Program-made: the position numbers and the translations under genes
The notes under the pieces: model-generated
Told to the model about the DNA's origin: nothing
What the model saw: only the letters and a program-made list of their open reading frames with translations
The model's database searches: none
In this document: positions 26,704 to 35,461 of the stretch, in pieces
Layout: every line of letters starts with the position of its first letter
How positions within the stretch are numbered: the stretch's first letter is position 1
NCBI GenBank assembly: GCA_016185395.1
Contig: JACPNR010000002.1
Location: 57,961-121,960 of the forward strand
Origin: Candidatus Korobacter versatilis
Lineage (GTDB): Bacteria > Acidobacteriota > Terriglobia > Terriglobales > Acidobacteriaceae
Direction: 5' to 3'
Length of the DNA: 64,000 bases

Positions 26704-27798
26704 CTATTTCAGATGTGTTTCTCCAAGCACCATGCGACCCGCGATGCTACGCAAGAAGGTGACCTCACCGTCTTCCACGCAGGCCATCGTGCCGAACTGC
26801 TGCTGCAGGTATGTAACGATGGGTTCCCCGGTTCGCGCATCGTACTTTGTATAAAACAGGCGATATTCTTTCGCAGGAGCGCCTTGCGGCGGCTGGTACA
26901 TAACTAACGGGTGGGAACCGTCCACGAAGAATGCTGCGGGGCGCGCACCGGGAAACGGAAAGGCCAGCGTAACCGAGCGGATGAGCGTGCCGGTAGCACT
27001 GAACACGTCGACTTGTGGAGGGCTGGTCGCTTTGAGCAGATAAATCGTCCCCTCTCGATCCTTTGCCGCCTGCGCGAACTGCAGCACAGGATCGAGGATG
27101 CCGGGCTTACTGGGATCCCTCTTCTTGGCGGACGCCTTCGGCGTCGTGAGTAGCGGGCGGATGATTCTGCCGTCTCGGAACAGCGCAACGAACGCCGGCT
27201 GCGGTTCCTCGGGATTGCTGACATCCTTGACCCCGCTGATCAGGAACGTGTCGTTTGGTAGCGCCAGAAAAGCACCGGAAGGCCGAAACGTCACTTCCAG
27301 CCTGGTCTTGCGAAGAAACTCTCCTTCGTTGGAGAACGCCAGTACGTAAATGCTCGCATTCGCAGTTTGGTCGCGGGCGGCGACCAAGGCATAGACTCGT
27401 CCGGCGGGATCGACGTCGAACGTAAAGGCGTAGAGCTCCCTCGGGAGACCTTCCACAGAATCAAAGGTGAAGCGAGTGCTGGACTTGTCCGCCTCCACCC
27501 GGATTACGGGACTCTCAAAAGCGCTGTTGAGAGCACCGACGGGCCGATAGTAAATGCCGCCATGCGCATCACATCGAATCGGGCCGAACATGCCAGTCGC
27601 TAGCTGTCCCGTCGAACGATAGTCGCTCGGGGCGGGCAGTGTAGATTCGCGAGTGGATAGGGTGGGCTTTAGTTCTTCTGCCGACTGGGCGCTACTAAGT
27701 TTGCCGGATTCGGCAGCAGTCGCGGCTTGGCCGTAGCCAAGAAGGGGTCTGCAGAGCAGGACTGCGAAGGCACCTACAGACAACACAAATACCCGCAC
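26704..27798 (-). CDS. Secreted repeat-strand protein of unknown function
   Basis: 364 residues, ATG at 27798. Signal peptide (MRVFVLSVGAFAVLLCRPLL). Strand-turn repeats such as FDVDPAGRVYALVA, REGTIYLLKAT and FSATGTLIRSVTL spaced 40-60 residues apart look like beta-propeller blades. No catalytic motif seen. Probably periplasmic; may form a unit with the small Cys-rich gene downstream. The codon usage looks less G+C-biased than in neighbours. Confidence 0.55.
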   Translation of the reverse strand: MRVFVLSVGAFAVLLCRPLLGYGQAATAAESGKLSSAQSAEELKPTLSTRESTLPAPSDYRSTGQLATGMFGPIRCDAHGGIYYRPVGALNSAFESPVIRVEADKSSTRFTFDSVEGLPRELYAFTFDVDPAGRVYALVAARDQTANASIYVLAFSNEGEFLRKTRLEVTFRPSGAFLALPNDTFLISGVKDVSNPEEPQPAFVALFRDGRIIRPLLTTPKASAKKRDPSKPGILDPVLQFAQAAKDREGTIYLLKATSPPQVDVFSATGTLIRSVTLAFPFPGARPAAFFVDGSHPLVMYQPPQGAPAKEYRLFYTKYDARTGEPIVTYLQQQFGTMACVEDGEVTFLRSIAGRMVLGETHLK

Positions 27799-27909
27799 AG
27801 GTCACCTCACGGAGGGCCAGCTCCCCTCACATCTTAGCACAGTCCTTGGCGGGTTACTGTTACTGCGCACACGCTAATAGCTTATGATACCACCCTCTGG
27901 ATCCACCTG

Positions 27910-28182
27910 TCAGGTTGCCGTAGAGCCAATTGACAGGCGCATACTACCAACGATCCAGTCAGGCTTGCCGGTGCACGGGTCTTCGGGTATCTGCTTGAGG
28001 TAGCCGGCGCGGACGAGGTCGTCGAGCGCGTCGGGACCCTGGCCCTTATCGGCCTTGTAGCGCTCGATGCCGGAGCGCAGGTCGAGCAGGTCCTGGCGAA
28101 GGCGGCGCTCCATCTCGGTGCGGCTCATGCAGCCGCCGAGCAGGAGCGTTGCCAGCGTGATGGCGGCGATGCGCGACATCAA
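27910..28182 (-). CDS. Lipoprotein related to the pseudopilin C-terminal domain
   Basis: 90 residues, ATG at 28182. The lipobox LLGGC (Cys18) replaces the usual prepilin helix, but LRQDLLDLRSGIERYKADKG and LDDLVRAGYLKQIPEDPCTG clearly parallel the GspG-like neighbour (LRDDLFQLRSTIDQYTLDKT, LDDLVSAGYLRSIPKDPLTG). It is thus a membrane-anchored version of a major pseudopilin globular domain, last in the secretin-pseudopilin operon (15 bases after the previous gene). It might cap or seed a pseudopilus. Confidence 0.7.
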   Translation of the reverse strand: MMSRIAAITLATLLLGGCMSRTEMERRLRQDLLDLRSGIERYKADKGQGPDALDDLVRAGYLKQIPEDPCTGKPDWIVGSMRLSIGSTAT

Positions 28183-28197
28183 AAGAAACCCCGGGCG

Positions 28198-28629
28198 TCA
28201 CCAACTGCTGTACGCGGTGCCATCGCTCGACTGCGCGCTGGCGGCGGAGTGGACGTCGCAGATGCCGGTGGCCGACTGGTCGACGGACATGTACGTCTCG
28301 CACTGGTCGACCTCCCAGTTGGCTTCGCCGGTCAGCGGGTCTTTGGGGATGGAGCGCAGATATCCCGCCGAGACCAGGTCGTCGAGCGATTGCGGCGCCT
28401 GCGTCTTGTCGAGCGTGTACTGGTCGATGGTGGAGCGGAGCTGGAAGAGGTCGTCGCGCAGCACGGCCTCCTTGGCGCGCGCCATCGACTGCACGTAGTT
28501 CGGGATGGCGATCGAGACCAGGATAAGGATGATGGAGATGACGATGACCATCTCCAGCAAGGTGAAGCCGCGCTCGCGCTGCTGCGCTCGCGGGTTTCCG
28601 GTTTCCGGTTTCCTGTTTCCAGAGATCAT
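28198..28629 (-). CDS. gspG: GspG-like type II secretion major pseudopilin
   Basis: 143 residues, ATG at 28629, four bases after the upstream gene's stop. The prepilin cleavage site is RG-FTLLEMVIVISIILIL, followed by the GspG core LRDDLFQLRSTIDQYTLDKT and LRSIPKDPLTG. The leader is long and partly encoded by the GGTTTCC heptad array (residues ~4-12, GNRKPETGN). It polymerises in the inner membrane into the piston-like pseudopilus that pushes proteins through the secretin. Confidence 0.85.
   Translation of the reverse strand: MISGNRKPETGNPRAQQRERGFTLLEMVIVISIILILVSIAIPNYVQSMARAKEAVLRDDLFQLRSTIDQYTLDKTQAPQSLDDLVSAGYLRSIPKDPLTGEANWEVDQCETYMSVDQSATGICDVHSAASAQSSDGTAYSSW
28593..28620. repeat. 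Heptad array GGTTTCC, four units, in the pseudopilin leader
   Basis: GGTTTCC x3 and TGTTTCC in exact register. On the coding (minus) strand these are the first codons of the GspG-like gene. Confidence 0.8.
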
Positions 28630-28633
28630 AGGG

Positions 28634-29107
28634 CTACCAGTCAGAATACTTGGTCCCGTCTAGGGCGGTGCCGTCCGCCTTCGTGAACACGTCGAACACG
28701 TTTTGCCCGCCCCAGGAGCTCGACTTGGGATCGTCTTGCGTCGAGCGCATGCCCCAGTCCGCCGTCCCCGTCATGGGGTCGACGGGGATGCTGCGGAGGA
28801 AGCGGACCTTCTTCCCTTGCACGTCCACGCCGTTGACGAGCGTTTCCAGGTCGGGCGGATAGCCGTCTGACCCGAGCTTGATCTGGAAGGCGCCGCGGTC
28901 GGCGGCGTCCTTGTAGCGGTCGATGGCGTCGCGCATCTCCCACAGGTCGCGGCGCAACTGGCGCTCCTTCTCCCGTTTGAGCCGCACGCGCGCGATCGGG
29001 ATGGCCGCCCCCACCAGGATGAGCAGGATGGTGATGGCCACGATGAGTTCGATCAGCGTCAAGCCGCCGTTAGTGCGCCACAACCGTCCTCGGCATGTGG
29101 GGGGCAT
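28634..29107 (-). CDS. Type II secretion/type IV pilus-like pseudopilin
   Basis: 157 residues from ATG at 29107 (MPPTCRGRLWRTNGG). Prepilin-like site G-LTLIELIVAITILLILVG, then LRRDLWEMRDAIDRYKDAAD and FLRSIPVDPMTG as in GspG. The frame is open to 29203 but that part is heptad repeat. Neighbouring secretin and GspG-like genes suggest one secretion complex. Start uncertain because the ribosome site is poor. Confidence 0.78.
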   Translation of the reverse strand: MPPTCRGRLWRTNGGLTLIELIVAITILLILVGAAIPIARVRLKREKERQLRRDLWEMRDAIDRYKDAADRGAFQIKLGSDGYPPDLETLVNGVDVQGKKVRFLRSIPVDPMTGTADWGMRSTQDDPKSSSWGGQNVFDVFTKADGTALDGTKYSDW

Positions 29108-29121
29108 CGCGCGATCGCACA

Positions 29122-29198
29122 GGTCTCCGGTTCCCGGTTTCCCGTTTCCCGAGCCATTGCCTATCGCTTTCGGAAAACTGGAGACTGGAAACAGAAAA
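29122..29198. repeat. Heptad inverted array GGTTTCC-type
   Basis: Left: GGTCTCC, GGTTCCC, GGTTTCC, CGTTTCC (29122-29149). Right: CGGAAAA, CTGGAGA, CTGGAAA, CAGAAAA (29171-29198). Both arms keep a 7-base register. It fills the gap between secretin and pseudopilin genes. Confidence 0.75.
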
Positions 29199-29204
29199 CC
29201 CATC

Positions 29205-31646
29205 TCACTTCACCGTGATCTGTGCCTGGGCCAGGCCGGCGGCAAAGAACTGGCCGGCGGCGTTGCGCACGCCGGGGCGCGCGATGGAGATGGTGCCCTG
29301 TCCGGGGGCCTTGGCCACGAACGTGAGCGTGAAGACCGCGCCTTCGCCGGTGATGCCTTCGGAACGCGGCGGGCGCGTGGCCGAGACCTGTAGCGTACCG
29401 GAAGAAGGATCGTCGCGATGAACGAGCGCGACCGGCTGCCCATCTTTCGAGAGCACGCCGCCGTTCGATATGTTCACGAGCTGCAGCGTCTTCGCGTCGT
29501 AGGAGATCTGCGCGGGGACCTGCCACGCGTCCACGCCGGAACTCATCACGACGTTGATGGCGAAGGTGGCGCCGACCGGCTGCGTGACCGTCTCCGGATC
29601 GAAGCGGAAAGCGATGCTGCCGGCTGCGGGCGAGGCACCGGTCGCGGACGACGCGACCGCAGGGATAGCAGGCGAAGGCTTCGCGCCTTGTTGTTGAGAT
29701 TGTTGCTGCGGCGGCGCGGCGGGCATCGGCCCGGTCGCGGCAGGCGCGCCGCTTGCCTGCACGCCAGCCTGCATCTGCGCTTGCGGCGTTCCCGGTTGCG
29801 TCACGACGGCGGGCTGCGCCTGCTGTATCGGCCCGGGAGAGGTGGTGGGCACGAGCTGCGGGCCGGCAGGCTGCGACTTGCTGGCGCGGCGCAGGTCGAT
29901 GGAGCTGCCCGTGCCCACGTCCACCGCGCGCAGGTTCATCTCCGTCAACTCCTGCGAGCGGACGATGTGCGGCGTCAGCATGAAGACGATCTCGTTCTCC
30001 ACCCTCTCGGTCTTCGTGGAGGAGAAGAAATACTTGAAGAACGGGATCTGCGAGAGGCCGGGCAGGCCGCTCAGGCTCTTGACGTCGTCCTCTTCGAGGA
30101 TGCCGCCGAGCAGGTTGGCCTCGCCTTCCTTGAGGCGGATCTCGTGCTCGATCTTGCGTTGCCCGATGACCGGCTGGTCGATGCCGCCGATGGTCACGCG
30201 CGAGGTTACGCTGGAAACATCGAGCATGAGTTTGAGCGTGATCTCGCGGCCGGCGTGCACGCGCGGCGTGATGTCGATGTTCACACCGACGTCGATGTAC
30301 TGGAACTGCGTGTTGACCAGCGGATTGATGCCCACGCCGCCGATGCCGGGCTGGAACGAGCCCGTCGCCACCGGCACGCGGTCGCCGATCTTGAGCGAAG
30401 CCTTCGCGCCGTCGAGCGCGCGTATCTGCGGGTTCTGGATGACCTTGGTGGTCGAGTCGTTGTAGAGGAAGTTCGCCGTGGCCGCTGGGATGGTCAGCAC
30501 GATGTTCTTCGCGTTCAGGCTCGCCAGGCTGTTCAGGTTGATCGTACCGGTCGTGTTTGTCGGAGTCGTGGTGGTCGTGCCGGTGGTGGTCCCCGTAGTG
30601 GTGGTCGTCTGCGGCAGGTTCTGGGTGAGCTGTCCGGTGACACTGGTGGGCGGCGTGATGCCGAGATTGAGCAGCTTGTCGCGCCGCACTTGCAGCACGG
30701 CGACCTCGACCACCACTTCGGGACGCGCCTTATCAATATCGTTGATGATCTTTTCCGCGAGCGCAACCTGGTCGGGCGTGCCGCGCACCACGATGGCGCC
30801 CTGCGAGGGCAACTGCTGGATGCGGCTGATCTCCACCAGCGTGCGGATGGCGTTCACCGTGTCCTGCAGCTCGGTCGGGGCGGAGATGTTGGTGAGGTAG
30901 AACGTCTTGATGACGTTCTGCTCCAGCTCCTTGCGCTTCGATACTGAATCCGTCGCGATGAAGATGGTATTGGGCGTGACCGGACGCCAGAAAGTCTTCG
31001 ACTCGATCGCCAGGACATCCAGCGCCTGGTTCAACGTAACGCCGTTCAGGTCGATCTTCACGCGCCGCGAGGTGTAGTCGGGATCGAACAGCACGTTGAC
31101 GCCGGCGAGCTTGCCGATGGTCTCGTAGATGACCTTGGTGTCTTCGGTCATGCGCAGCGTGATGGGCGTGTCGGCGATGGGCGCGAGGTCCACCGGGCCT
31201 TGCGCGTCCTCGAGGCGCTGCGACAGCTTGCTCTTCGGCGGGACGGTCGTGGGCGCTTCCAGTCCGTTCTTGGTCGCGTCGATCACCGCCTGCGTGCGGC
31301 GGACTTCCTGGTCGGCGATGAAGCTCGAGGGATCGATCTCTTTGGCTTTGACGAAGAGCTGCATGGCTTCGTCGAGCTGTCCTTTTTCGCGCAGTTGCTG
31401 CCCGTGATGGACCAGCGTGGCGGAGGCGAGGAAGCGCGTGCGCTGCATTGCCACGCGGTACTTCACTTCCTTCGGCTTCTTGTTCCAGGCTTGCTGGAAG
31501 TATTGGAAGGCCTTCTCGTAGTCCTGGCGCGTCTCGGCGTCTTTCCCTTTGTTGTAAAGGGACTTGGCCGAATCGTCCGCCAAGAGCGGGGCGGCAACGA
31601 GCGAGAGGACGAGGAACAGCGCTGCGGTCTGGAACAGACGCCTCAT
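29205..31646 (-). CDS. gspD: Type II secretion secretin (GspD-like) with TPR and cohesin domains
   Basis: 813 residues from ATG at 31646, where a signal peptide begins (MRRLFQTAALFLVLSLVAAP). Order: TPR-like repeats ~30-110; STN/N0 domain; N-domains with GAIVVRGTPDQVALAEKIIN; a Thr-rich loop (TTTTTGTTTGTTTTT); the secretin barrel with VGVNIDITPRVH and EGEANLLGGILEE; a Pro/Gln/Ala linker; and a cohesin-type beta domain ~690-813. It forms the outer-membrane gate of the secretion system. The cohesin end is an acidobacterial trait and may bind cell-surface partners. Pseudopilins follow; ATPase and inner-membrane parts are not here. Confidence 0.88.
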   Translation of the reverse strand: MRRLFQTAALFLVLSLVAAPLLADDSAKSLYNKGKDAETRQDYEKAFQYFQQAWNKKPKEVKYRVAMQRTRFLASATLVHHGQQLREKGQLDEAMQLFVKAKEIDPSSFIADQEVRRTQAVIDATKNGLEAPTTVPPKSKLSQRLEDAQGPVDLAPIADTPITLRMTEDTKVIYETIGKLAGVNVLFDPDYTSRRVKIDLNGVTLNQALDVLAIESKTFWRPVTPNTIFIATDSVSKRKELEQNVIKTFYLTNISAPTELQDTVNAIRTLVEISRIQQLPSQGAIVVRGTPDQVALAEKIINDIDKARPEVVVEVAVLQVRRDKLLNLGITPPTSVTGQLTQNLPQTTTTTGTTTGTTTTTPTNTTGTINLNSLASLNAKNIVLTIPAATANFLYNDSTTKVIQNPQIRALDGAKASLKIGDRVPVATGSFQPGIGGVGINPLVNTQFQYIDVGVNIDITPRVHAGREITLKLMLDVSSVTSRVTIGGIDQPVIGQRKIEHEIRLKEGEANLLGGILEEDDVKSLSGLPGLSQIPFFKYFFSSTKTERVENEIVFMLTPHIVRSQELTEMNLRAVDVGTGSSIDLRRASKSQPAGPQLVPTTSPGPIQQAQPAVVTQPGTPQAQMQAGVQASGAPAATGPMPAAPPQQQSQQQGAKPSPAIPAVASSATGASPAAGSIAFRFDPETVTQPVGATFAINVVMSSGVDAWQVPAQISYDAKTLQLVNISNGGVLSKDGQPVALVHRDDPSSGTLQVSATRPPRSEGITGEGAVFTLTFVAKAPGQGTISIARPGVRNAAGQFFAAGLAQAQITVK

Positions 31647-31741
31647 CAAAGTCTTCGACGTTGGAGCGGGATCTCCGTTCAGATTTTTCACTACGGACGC
31701 AGGCTCATCAGTACGCGACAAAGGGGTGCAGCGAATCGCGA

Positions 31742-31750
31742 ATTATAGCA
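31742..31750 (-). promoter_or_regulatory. Extended -10 promoter for the secretin operon
   Basis: On the minus strand TGCTATAAT, a TGn-extended consensus -10 box, lies about 100 bases before the secretin start. No good -35 box is seen, as is usual for extended -10 promoters. Confidence 0.5.
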
Positions 31751-31857
31751 TCCGCGTGGGCAGGGCCGTCCCAAGCTGCTGATTCCACCTGTGTTACGAT
31801 GCAAGATTCCGCGCAAGCGGCCATAGCAAGCCATACTCCGCACGACGTTCAACACTC

Positions 31858-32385
31858 ATGGCCCGCCAATCGGCACACCAGACCAAGTCGAATCCGCCCA
31901 AGGACCCGAAGCGCGACCCGGTCGCGGCGGGCGAGCGTGATGCCTCGGTCAATCGCGCGGCCAGCCATCATTACTTCCTGCTGGAGCGGTACGAGTGCGG
32001 CGTGGTGCTGACCGGCAGCGAGGTCAAGTCCATCCGCGGCGGCCGTGCGAACATAAAAGACGCCTATGGCCTCATCAAAGATGCCGAACTTTGGCTGCTC
32101 AACGCCCACATCGGCGCCTATGAGAACGCCGGATACGCCGGCCACACGCCGCTGCGCACCCGCAAGCTGCTCATCCATAAACAGGAGCTGCGCAAGCTCA
32201 TCGGCCAGACGCAGCAGAAGGGACTCACGCTCATTCCCACGCGCCTCTACTTCCGGCGCGGGAAAGTAAAATGCGAGATTGCCCTCGCCAAGGGCAAGCA
32301 GCTCTGGGACAAGCGCGAGACCGAACGCCGCAAGACCGCCGACAAGGAAGCGCGCGAGGCCATCGTGCGGTCGAGAAGGAGCTGA
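31858..32385 (+). CDS. smpB: SsrA-binding protein SmpB
   Basis: 175 residues, ATG at 31858. Core motifs: GVVLTGSEVKSIRGGRANIKD, AHIGAYENAGYAGH (H-I-x-x-Y), RTRKLLIHKQEL and GLTLIPTRLYF. SmpB carries tmRNA to stalled ribosomes for trans-translation, whose tagged products go to ClpXP. The tail (KRETERRKTADKEAREAIV) is the helix that probes the empty mRNA channel. A ~25-residue N-terminal extension is unusual. I did not find ssrA near it. Confidence 0.94.
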   Translation: MARQSAHQTKSNPPKDPKRDPVAAGERDASVNRAASHHYFLLERYECGVVLTGSEVKSIRGGRANIKDAYGLIKDAELWLLNAHIGAYENAGYAGHTPLRTRKLLIHKQELRKLIGQTQQKGLTLIPTRLYFRRGKVKCEIALAKGKQLWDKRETERRKTADKEAREAIVRSRRS

Positions 32386-32389
32386 TTCA

Positions 32390-32457
32390 CCGCGGAGGCG
32401 CTGAGGCGCCGAGAATACAGGTTCTGCTTTTTCCTCAGCGGCTCAGCGACTCCGCGG
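32390..32457. repeat. CGCGGAGG/CGCTGAGG octad hairpin
   Basis: Left arm (32390-32414): CGCGGAGG, CGCTGAGG, CGCCGAGA. Right arm, other strand: CGCGGAGT, CGCTGAGC, CGCTGAGG. Units 1 and 2 differ from each other but match across arms. It ends 12 bases before the pepA start. Confidence 0.85.
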
Positions 32458-32469
32458 TAAAAAGGGATT

Positions 32470-34005
32470 ATGAAAACGACTCTCATCACTACCGCTCCCG
32501 CACTCATCGAAACCGAATGTCTTGCCGTGGTTGCCCTCGACCACGGCGAAAAGGACAACAACCAACCAAGCGTCTCTCCCAACGACGAGATCCTGAACAA
32601 GGCAGCGAGCGAGCTGTTTGCCTCCGGCGAAGCGAAGGGCAAGATGTTCGAGGCGGTCACGCTGCACCGTCCCGCCGGGTTAAAGGCCAAGCGGCTGCTC
32701 GTCATCGGCGGCGGCAAGGCAAAAAACTTTTCTTCCTATGAGTCGCGCAAGATGGCGGGGACCGCCGTCCGCTTCCTCAAGCCGAAAGGCATCAAGAGCT
32801 TCGCCTTCGTTGCGCCGGACATGGCGTCCGGCATGGCGGACTCCGTCCGCTCCGTCGTCGAGGGCGCGCTCGTCGGCGATTTCGATCCCGACACTTACAA
32901 GTCCGACCGCAAAGACCTCTCCATGCAGGAGATGACGGTCGTCGCTCCCGCTTCCGGCGACCAGAAGGCGCTGCAGGCAGCCCTCGAGCAGGCACGCATC
33001 ATCGGCGAATCGCAGAACTTCACCCGCGAACTGGTGAACGAGCCCGGCAACCGCATGACGCCGACCATGCTCGCCGACCGCGCGAAGAAGATGTGCGAAG
33101 AAGTGAAGTCGCCACACCTCAAGTGCGAAGTGCTCGACGGCGCAAAGATCCGCGAATTAAAGATGGGCGCGTTCTGGTCCGTGTCGCAAGGTTCCGACGA
33201 GCCGCCCGCGCTCATCGTGATGACCTACACGCCGCCCGGCGCGCCGGCCCAGCCCGTGCTCGGCCTCGTGGGCAAAGGGATCACGTTCGACTCGGGCGGC
33301 ATCTCCATCAAGCCGTCGGACGGCATGGAGAAGATGAAGTACGACATGGCGGGCGGCGCGGCGATGATCGGCGCGATGCGCGCCCTCGCGCTGCTGCAGC
33401 CCAAGGTGAAGGTCATCGGCATCGTGTGCGCGTCGGAGAACATGCCCAGCGGCAAGGCGCAGAAGCCCGGCGACGTGCAGATCGCGATGAGCGGCAAGTC
33501 CATCGAGATCATCAATACGGACGCCGAAGGCCGCCTCGTCCTCGCCGACGGCCTCTTCTACGCGCGCCAGCTCGGCTGCACCCACCTGATCGACGCCGCC
33601 ACGCTCACCGGCGCCTGCGTCGTGGCGCTCGGCATGATCAACGCCGGCGTCTTCGCCAACGACGACGCCATGTACGACCGCTTCCGCCGCGCGCTCGACC
33701 GCTCCGGCGAAAAGATGTGGCGCCTGCCGCTCGACCCGGAGTACCAGGAGATGATCAAGAGCGGCATTGCCGACATCGTGAACTCCGGCGGACGCTGGGG
33801 CGGAGCCGTCACCGCCGCCATGTTCCTGAAGGAATTCGTGGACGAGACGCCGTGGATCCACCTCGACATCGCCGGCGTCGCGTGGATGGAGGAGAACAAG
33901 AGCTGGATCGCGAAGGGACCGAGTGGCATCGCGGTGCGCTCGCTGGTCGAGTTCGTCCGCGGCTTCGCCGAGAACGGCGTGCCAGCTTCCTCAGGCAGAC
34001 GCTAA
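32470..34005 (+). CDS. pepA: Leucyl aminopeptidase (M17 family, PepA-like)
   Basis: 511 residues, ATG at 32470 with AAAGGGA upstream. The M17 signature NTDAEGRLVLADGL is intact; metal ligands lie in GKGITFDSGGISIK, MKYDMAGGAAM and the signature. The hexameric two-zinc enzyme removes N-terminal residues in the cytoplasm. It follows smpB on the same strand after an octad hairpin. PepA of E. coli also binds DNA; nothing here addresses that. Confidence 0.94.
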   Translation: MKTTLITTAPALIETECLAVVALDHGEKDNNQPSVSPNDEILNKAASELFASGEAKGKMFEAVTLHRPAGLKAKRLLVIGGGKAKNFSSYESRKMAGTAVRFLKPKGIKSFAFVAPDMASGMADSVRSVVEGALVGDFDPDTYKSDRKDLSMQEMTVVAPASGDQKALQAALEQARIIGESQNFTRELVNEPGNRMTPTMLADRAKKMCEEVKSPHLKCEVLDGAKIRELKMGAFWSVSQGSDEPPALIVMTYTPPGAPAQPVLGLVGKGITFDSGGISIKPSDGMEKMKYDMAGGAAMIGAMRALALLQPKVKVIGIVCASENMPSGKAQKPGDVQIAMSGKSIEIINTDAEGRLVLADGLFYARQLGCTHLIDAATLTGACVVALGMINAGVFANDDAMYDRFRRALDRSGEKMWRLPLDPEYQEMIKSGIADIVNSGGRWGGAVTAAMFLKEFVDETPWIHLDIAGVAWMEENKSWIAKGPSGIAVRSLVEFVRGFAENGVPASSGRR

Positions 34006-35366
34006 GCCAGCGCCCCGACCATCGGCTCCAGATGCGCGGTGAAGTGACGCAAGAACGGCGCTTCGTGGGTCAGGCGCATGCCGGTGATCTGCTCGCGTCG
34101 CGCGAAAACATCGAGGATGACCTCGATGACGTAATCAATGTGGCTCTGCGTGTAGACGCGGCGCGGGATCGCCAGCCGCACCAGGTCCATCTTCGCGTCC
34201 TTGCCGAACATCAGCGAGCCGATCTCGACCGACCGGATGCCGCCTTCGAGATACAGCTCACACGCCAGTGCCACGCCCGGGAACTGCTCCACGGGCACGT
34301 GCGGGAGGAATGCGCGCGCGTCGAGATAGATCGCGTGCCCGCCCGGCGGATGCACGATGGGCACTCCGCGCTCCGCGATGTGGCTTCCCAGGTATCCGGT
34401 GGACGCGATGCGGTAGCGCAGGTAGTCCTCTTCCAGCGCCTCCTGTAATCCCACGGCGATGGCCTCGAGGTCGCGCCCGGCAAGGCCGCCATACGTCGGA
34501 TATCCCTCCGTCAGGATGAGCAAGTCTTTCTCCTGCTGCGCGAGCAAGTCGTCGTTGGTGCAGAGGAACCCGCCGATGTTCGCCATGCCGTCCTTCTTCG
34601 CGGACATGGTGCAGCCATCGCCGAGCGCGAACATCTCCTGCGCTATCTGCTTCGGCGTCTTTCCGGCGTAGCCCGGTTCGCGCAGCTTGATGAAGTAGGC
34701 ATTCTCGGCAAAACGGCACGCGTCGAAGTAAAGCGGGATGCGATGCTTGCGGCATACCGCGCTCACCGCGCGCGCGTTCTCCATCGAGACCGGCTGCCCG
34801 CCGCCGGAATTGTTGGTCACGGTGAGCATCACCAGCGGGATGCGCTCGCGCCCCACCTCGGCGATCACGCGCTCGAGTGCGGCCACATCCATGTTGCCCT
34901 TGAACGGATGCCGGCTCTCGGGATGCTTCCCTTCTTCGATCACGAGGTCGAGCGCCGTCGCGTGCCGGTATTCCACGTTGGCGCGCGTGGTATCGAAGTG
35001 CGTGTTGTTGGGAACAACGTCGCCGCGCTTGCACATCACGCTGAACAGGATGCGCTCGGCGGCGCGGCCCTGGTGCGCCGGGATCACGTGGCGGTAGCCC
35101 ATGATGTCCTGCACCGACTCCCGGAAGCGGTCGAAGCTGCGGCTGCCGGCGTAGCTCTCGTCGCCCTCCATCATCGCCGCCCACTGGTGCGTGGACATCG
35201 CGCCGGTGCCCGAATCCGTGAGCAGGTCGATGAGCACGTCGGCGGCAGGCAGTAGAAAGAGGTTGTGGTGGGCAGCGCGCAGCAGCTCTTCACGCTGCGC
35301 GCGCGTGGTCCAGCGGATGGGCTCCACGCTCTTGATACGGAATGGCTCGATGATGGTCCGCGACAT
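34002..35366 (-). CDS. tnaA: Tryptophanase (beta-eliminating lyase family)
   Basis: 454 residues from ATG at 35366 (MSRTIIEPFRIKSVEPIRW). PLP Lys258 in MSAKKDG; DACRFAENAYFIK and GGLAGRDLEAIAVGL are family hallmarks. The family splits into tryptophanase and tyrosine phenol-lyase. Position 125 is Asp (HFDTTR) as in tryptophanase rather than Thr, and residue 382 is Ile (SVEIGSL) rather than Arg, so indole-forming tryptophanase is favoured. It overlaps the pepA stop by four bases on the opposite strand. The frame upstream of 35366 is not family-like. Confidence 0.8.
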   Translation of the reverse strand: MSRTIIEPFRIKSVEPIRWTTRAQREELLRAAHHNLFLLPAADVLIDLLTDSGTGAMSTHQWAAMMEGDESYAGSRSFDRFRESVQDIMGYRHVIPAHQGRAAERILFSVMCKRGDVVPNNTHFDTTRANVEYRHATALDLVIEEGKHPESRHPFKGNMDVAALERVIAEVGRERIPLVMLTVTNNSGGGQPVSMENARAVSAVCRKHRIPLYFDACRFAENAYFIKLREPGYAGKTPKQIAQEMFALGDGCTMSAKKDGMANIGGFLCTNDDLLAQQEKDLLILTEGYPTYGGLAGRDLEAIAVGLQEALEEDYLRYRIASTGYLGSHIAERGVPIVHPPGGHAIYLDARAFLPHVPVEQFPGVALACELYLEGGIRSVEIGSLMFGKDAKMDLVRLAIPRRVYTQSHIDYVIEVILDVFARREQITGMRLTHEAPFLRHFTAHLEPMVGALA

Positions 35367-35461
35367 GACCACATCTTCGCGGGCCAGCGCCTTCTGCACA
35401 GTGACGCCCGTCACACCGGCGGGTTCGCCTGCGGACGCTGCCGCCCTGCCGGTTGGAAGGG

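Noticed and set aside
30560..30620. Thr-rich stretch of the secretin as a repeat element
   Set aside because: It is low-complexity coding sequence (mixed GTG/GTC/GTT/GGT on the plus strand) in a known variable loop of secretins, without a fixed period.
31647..31857. tmRNA (ssrA) next to smpB
   Set aside because: The gap lacks a tRNA-like 3' end and a tag-coding segment; it contains only promoter-like sequence.
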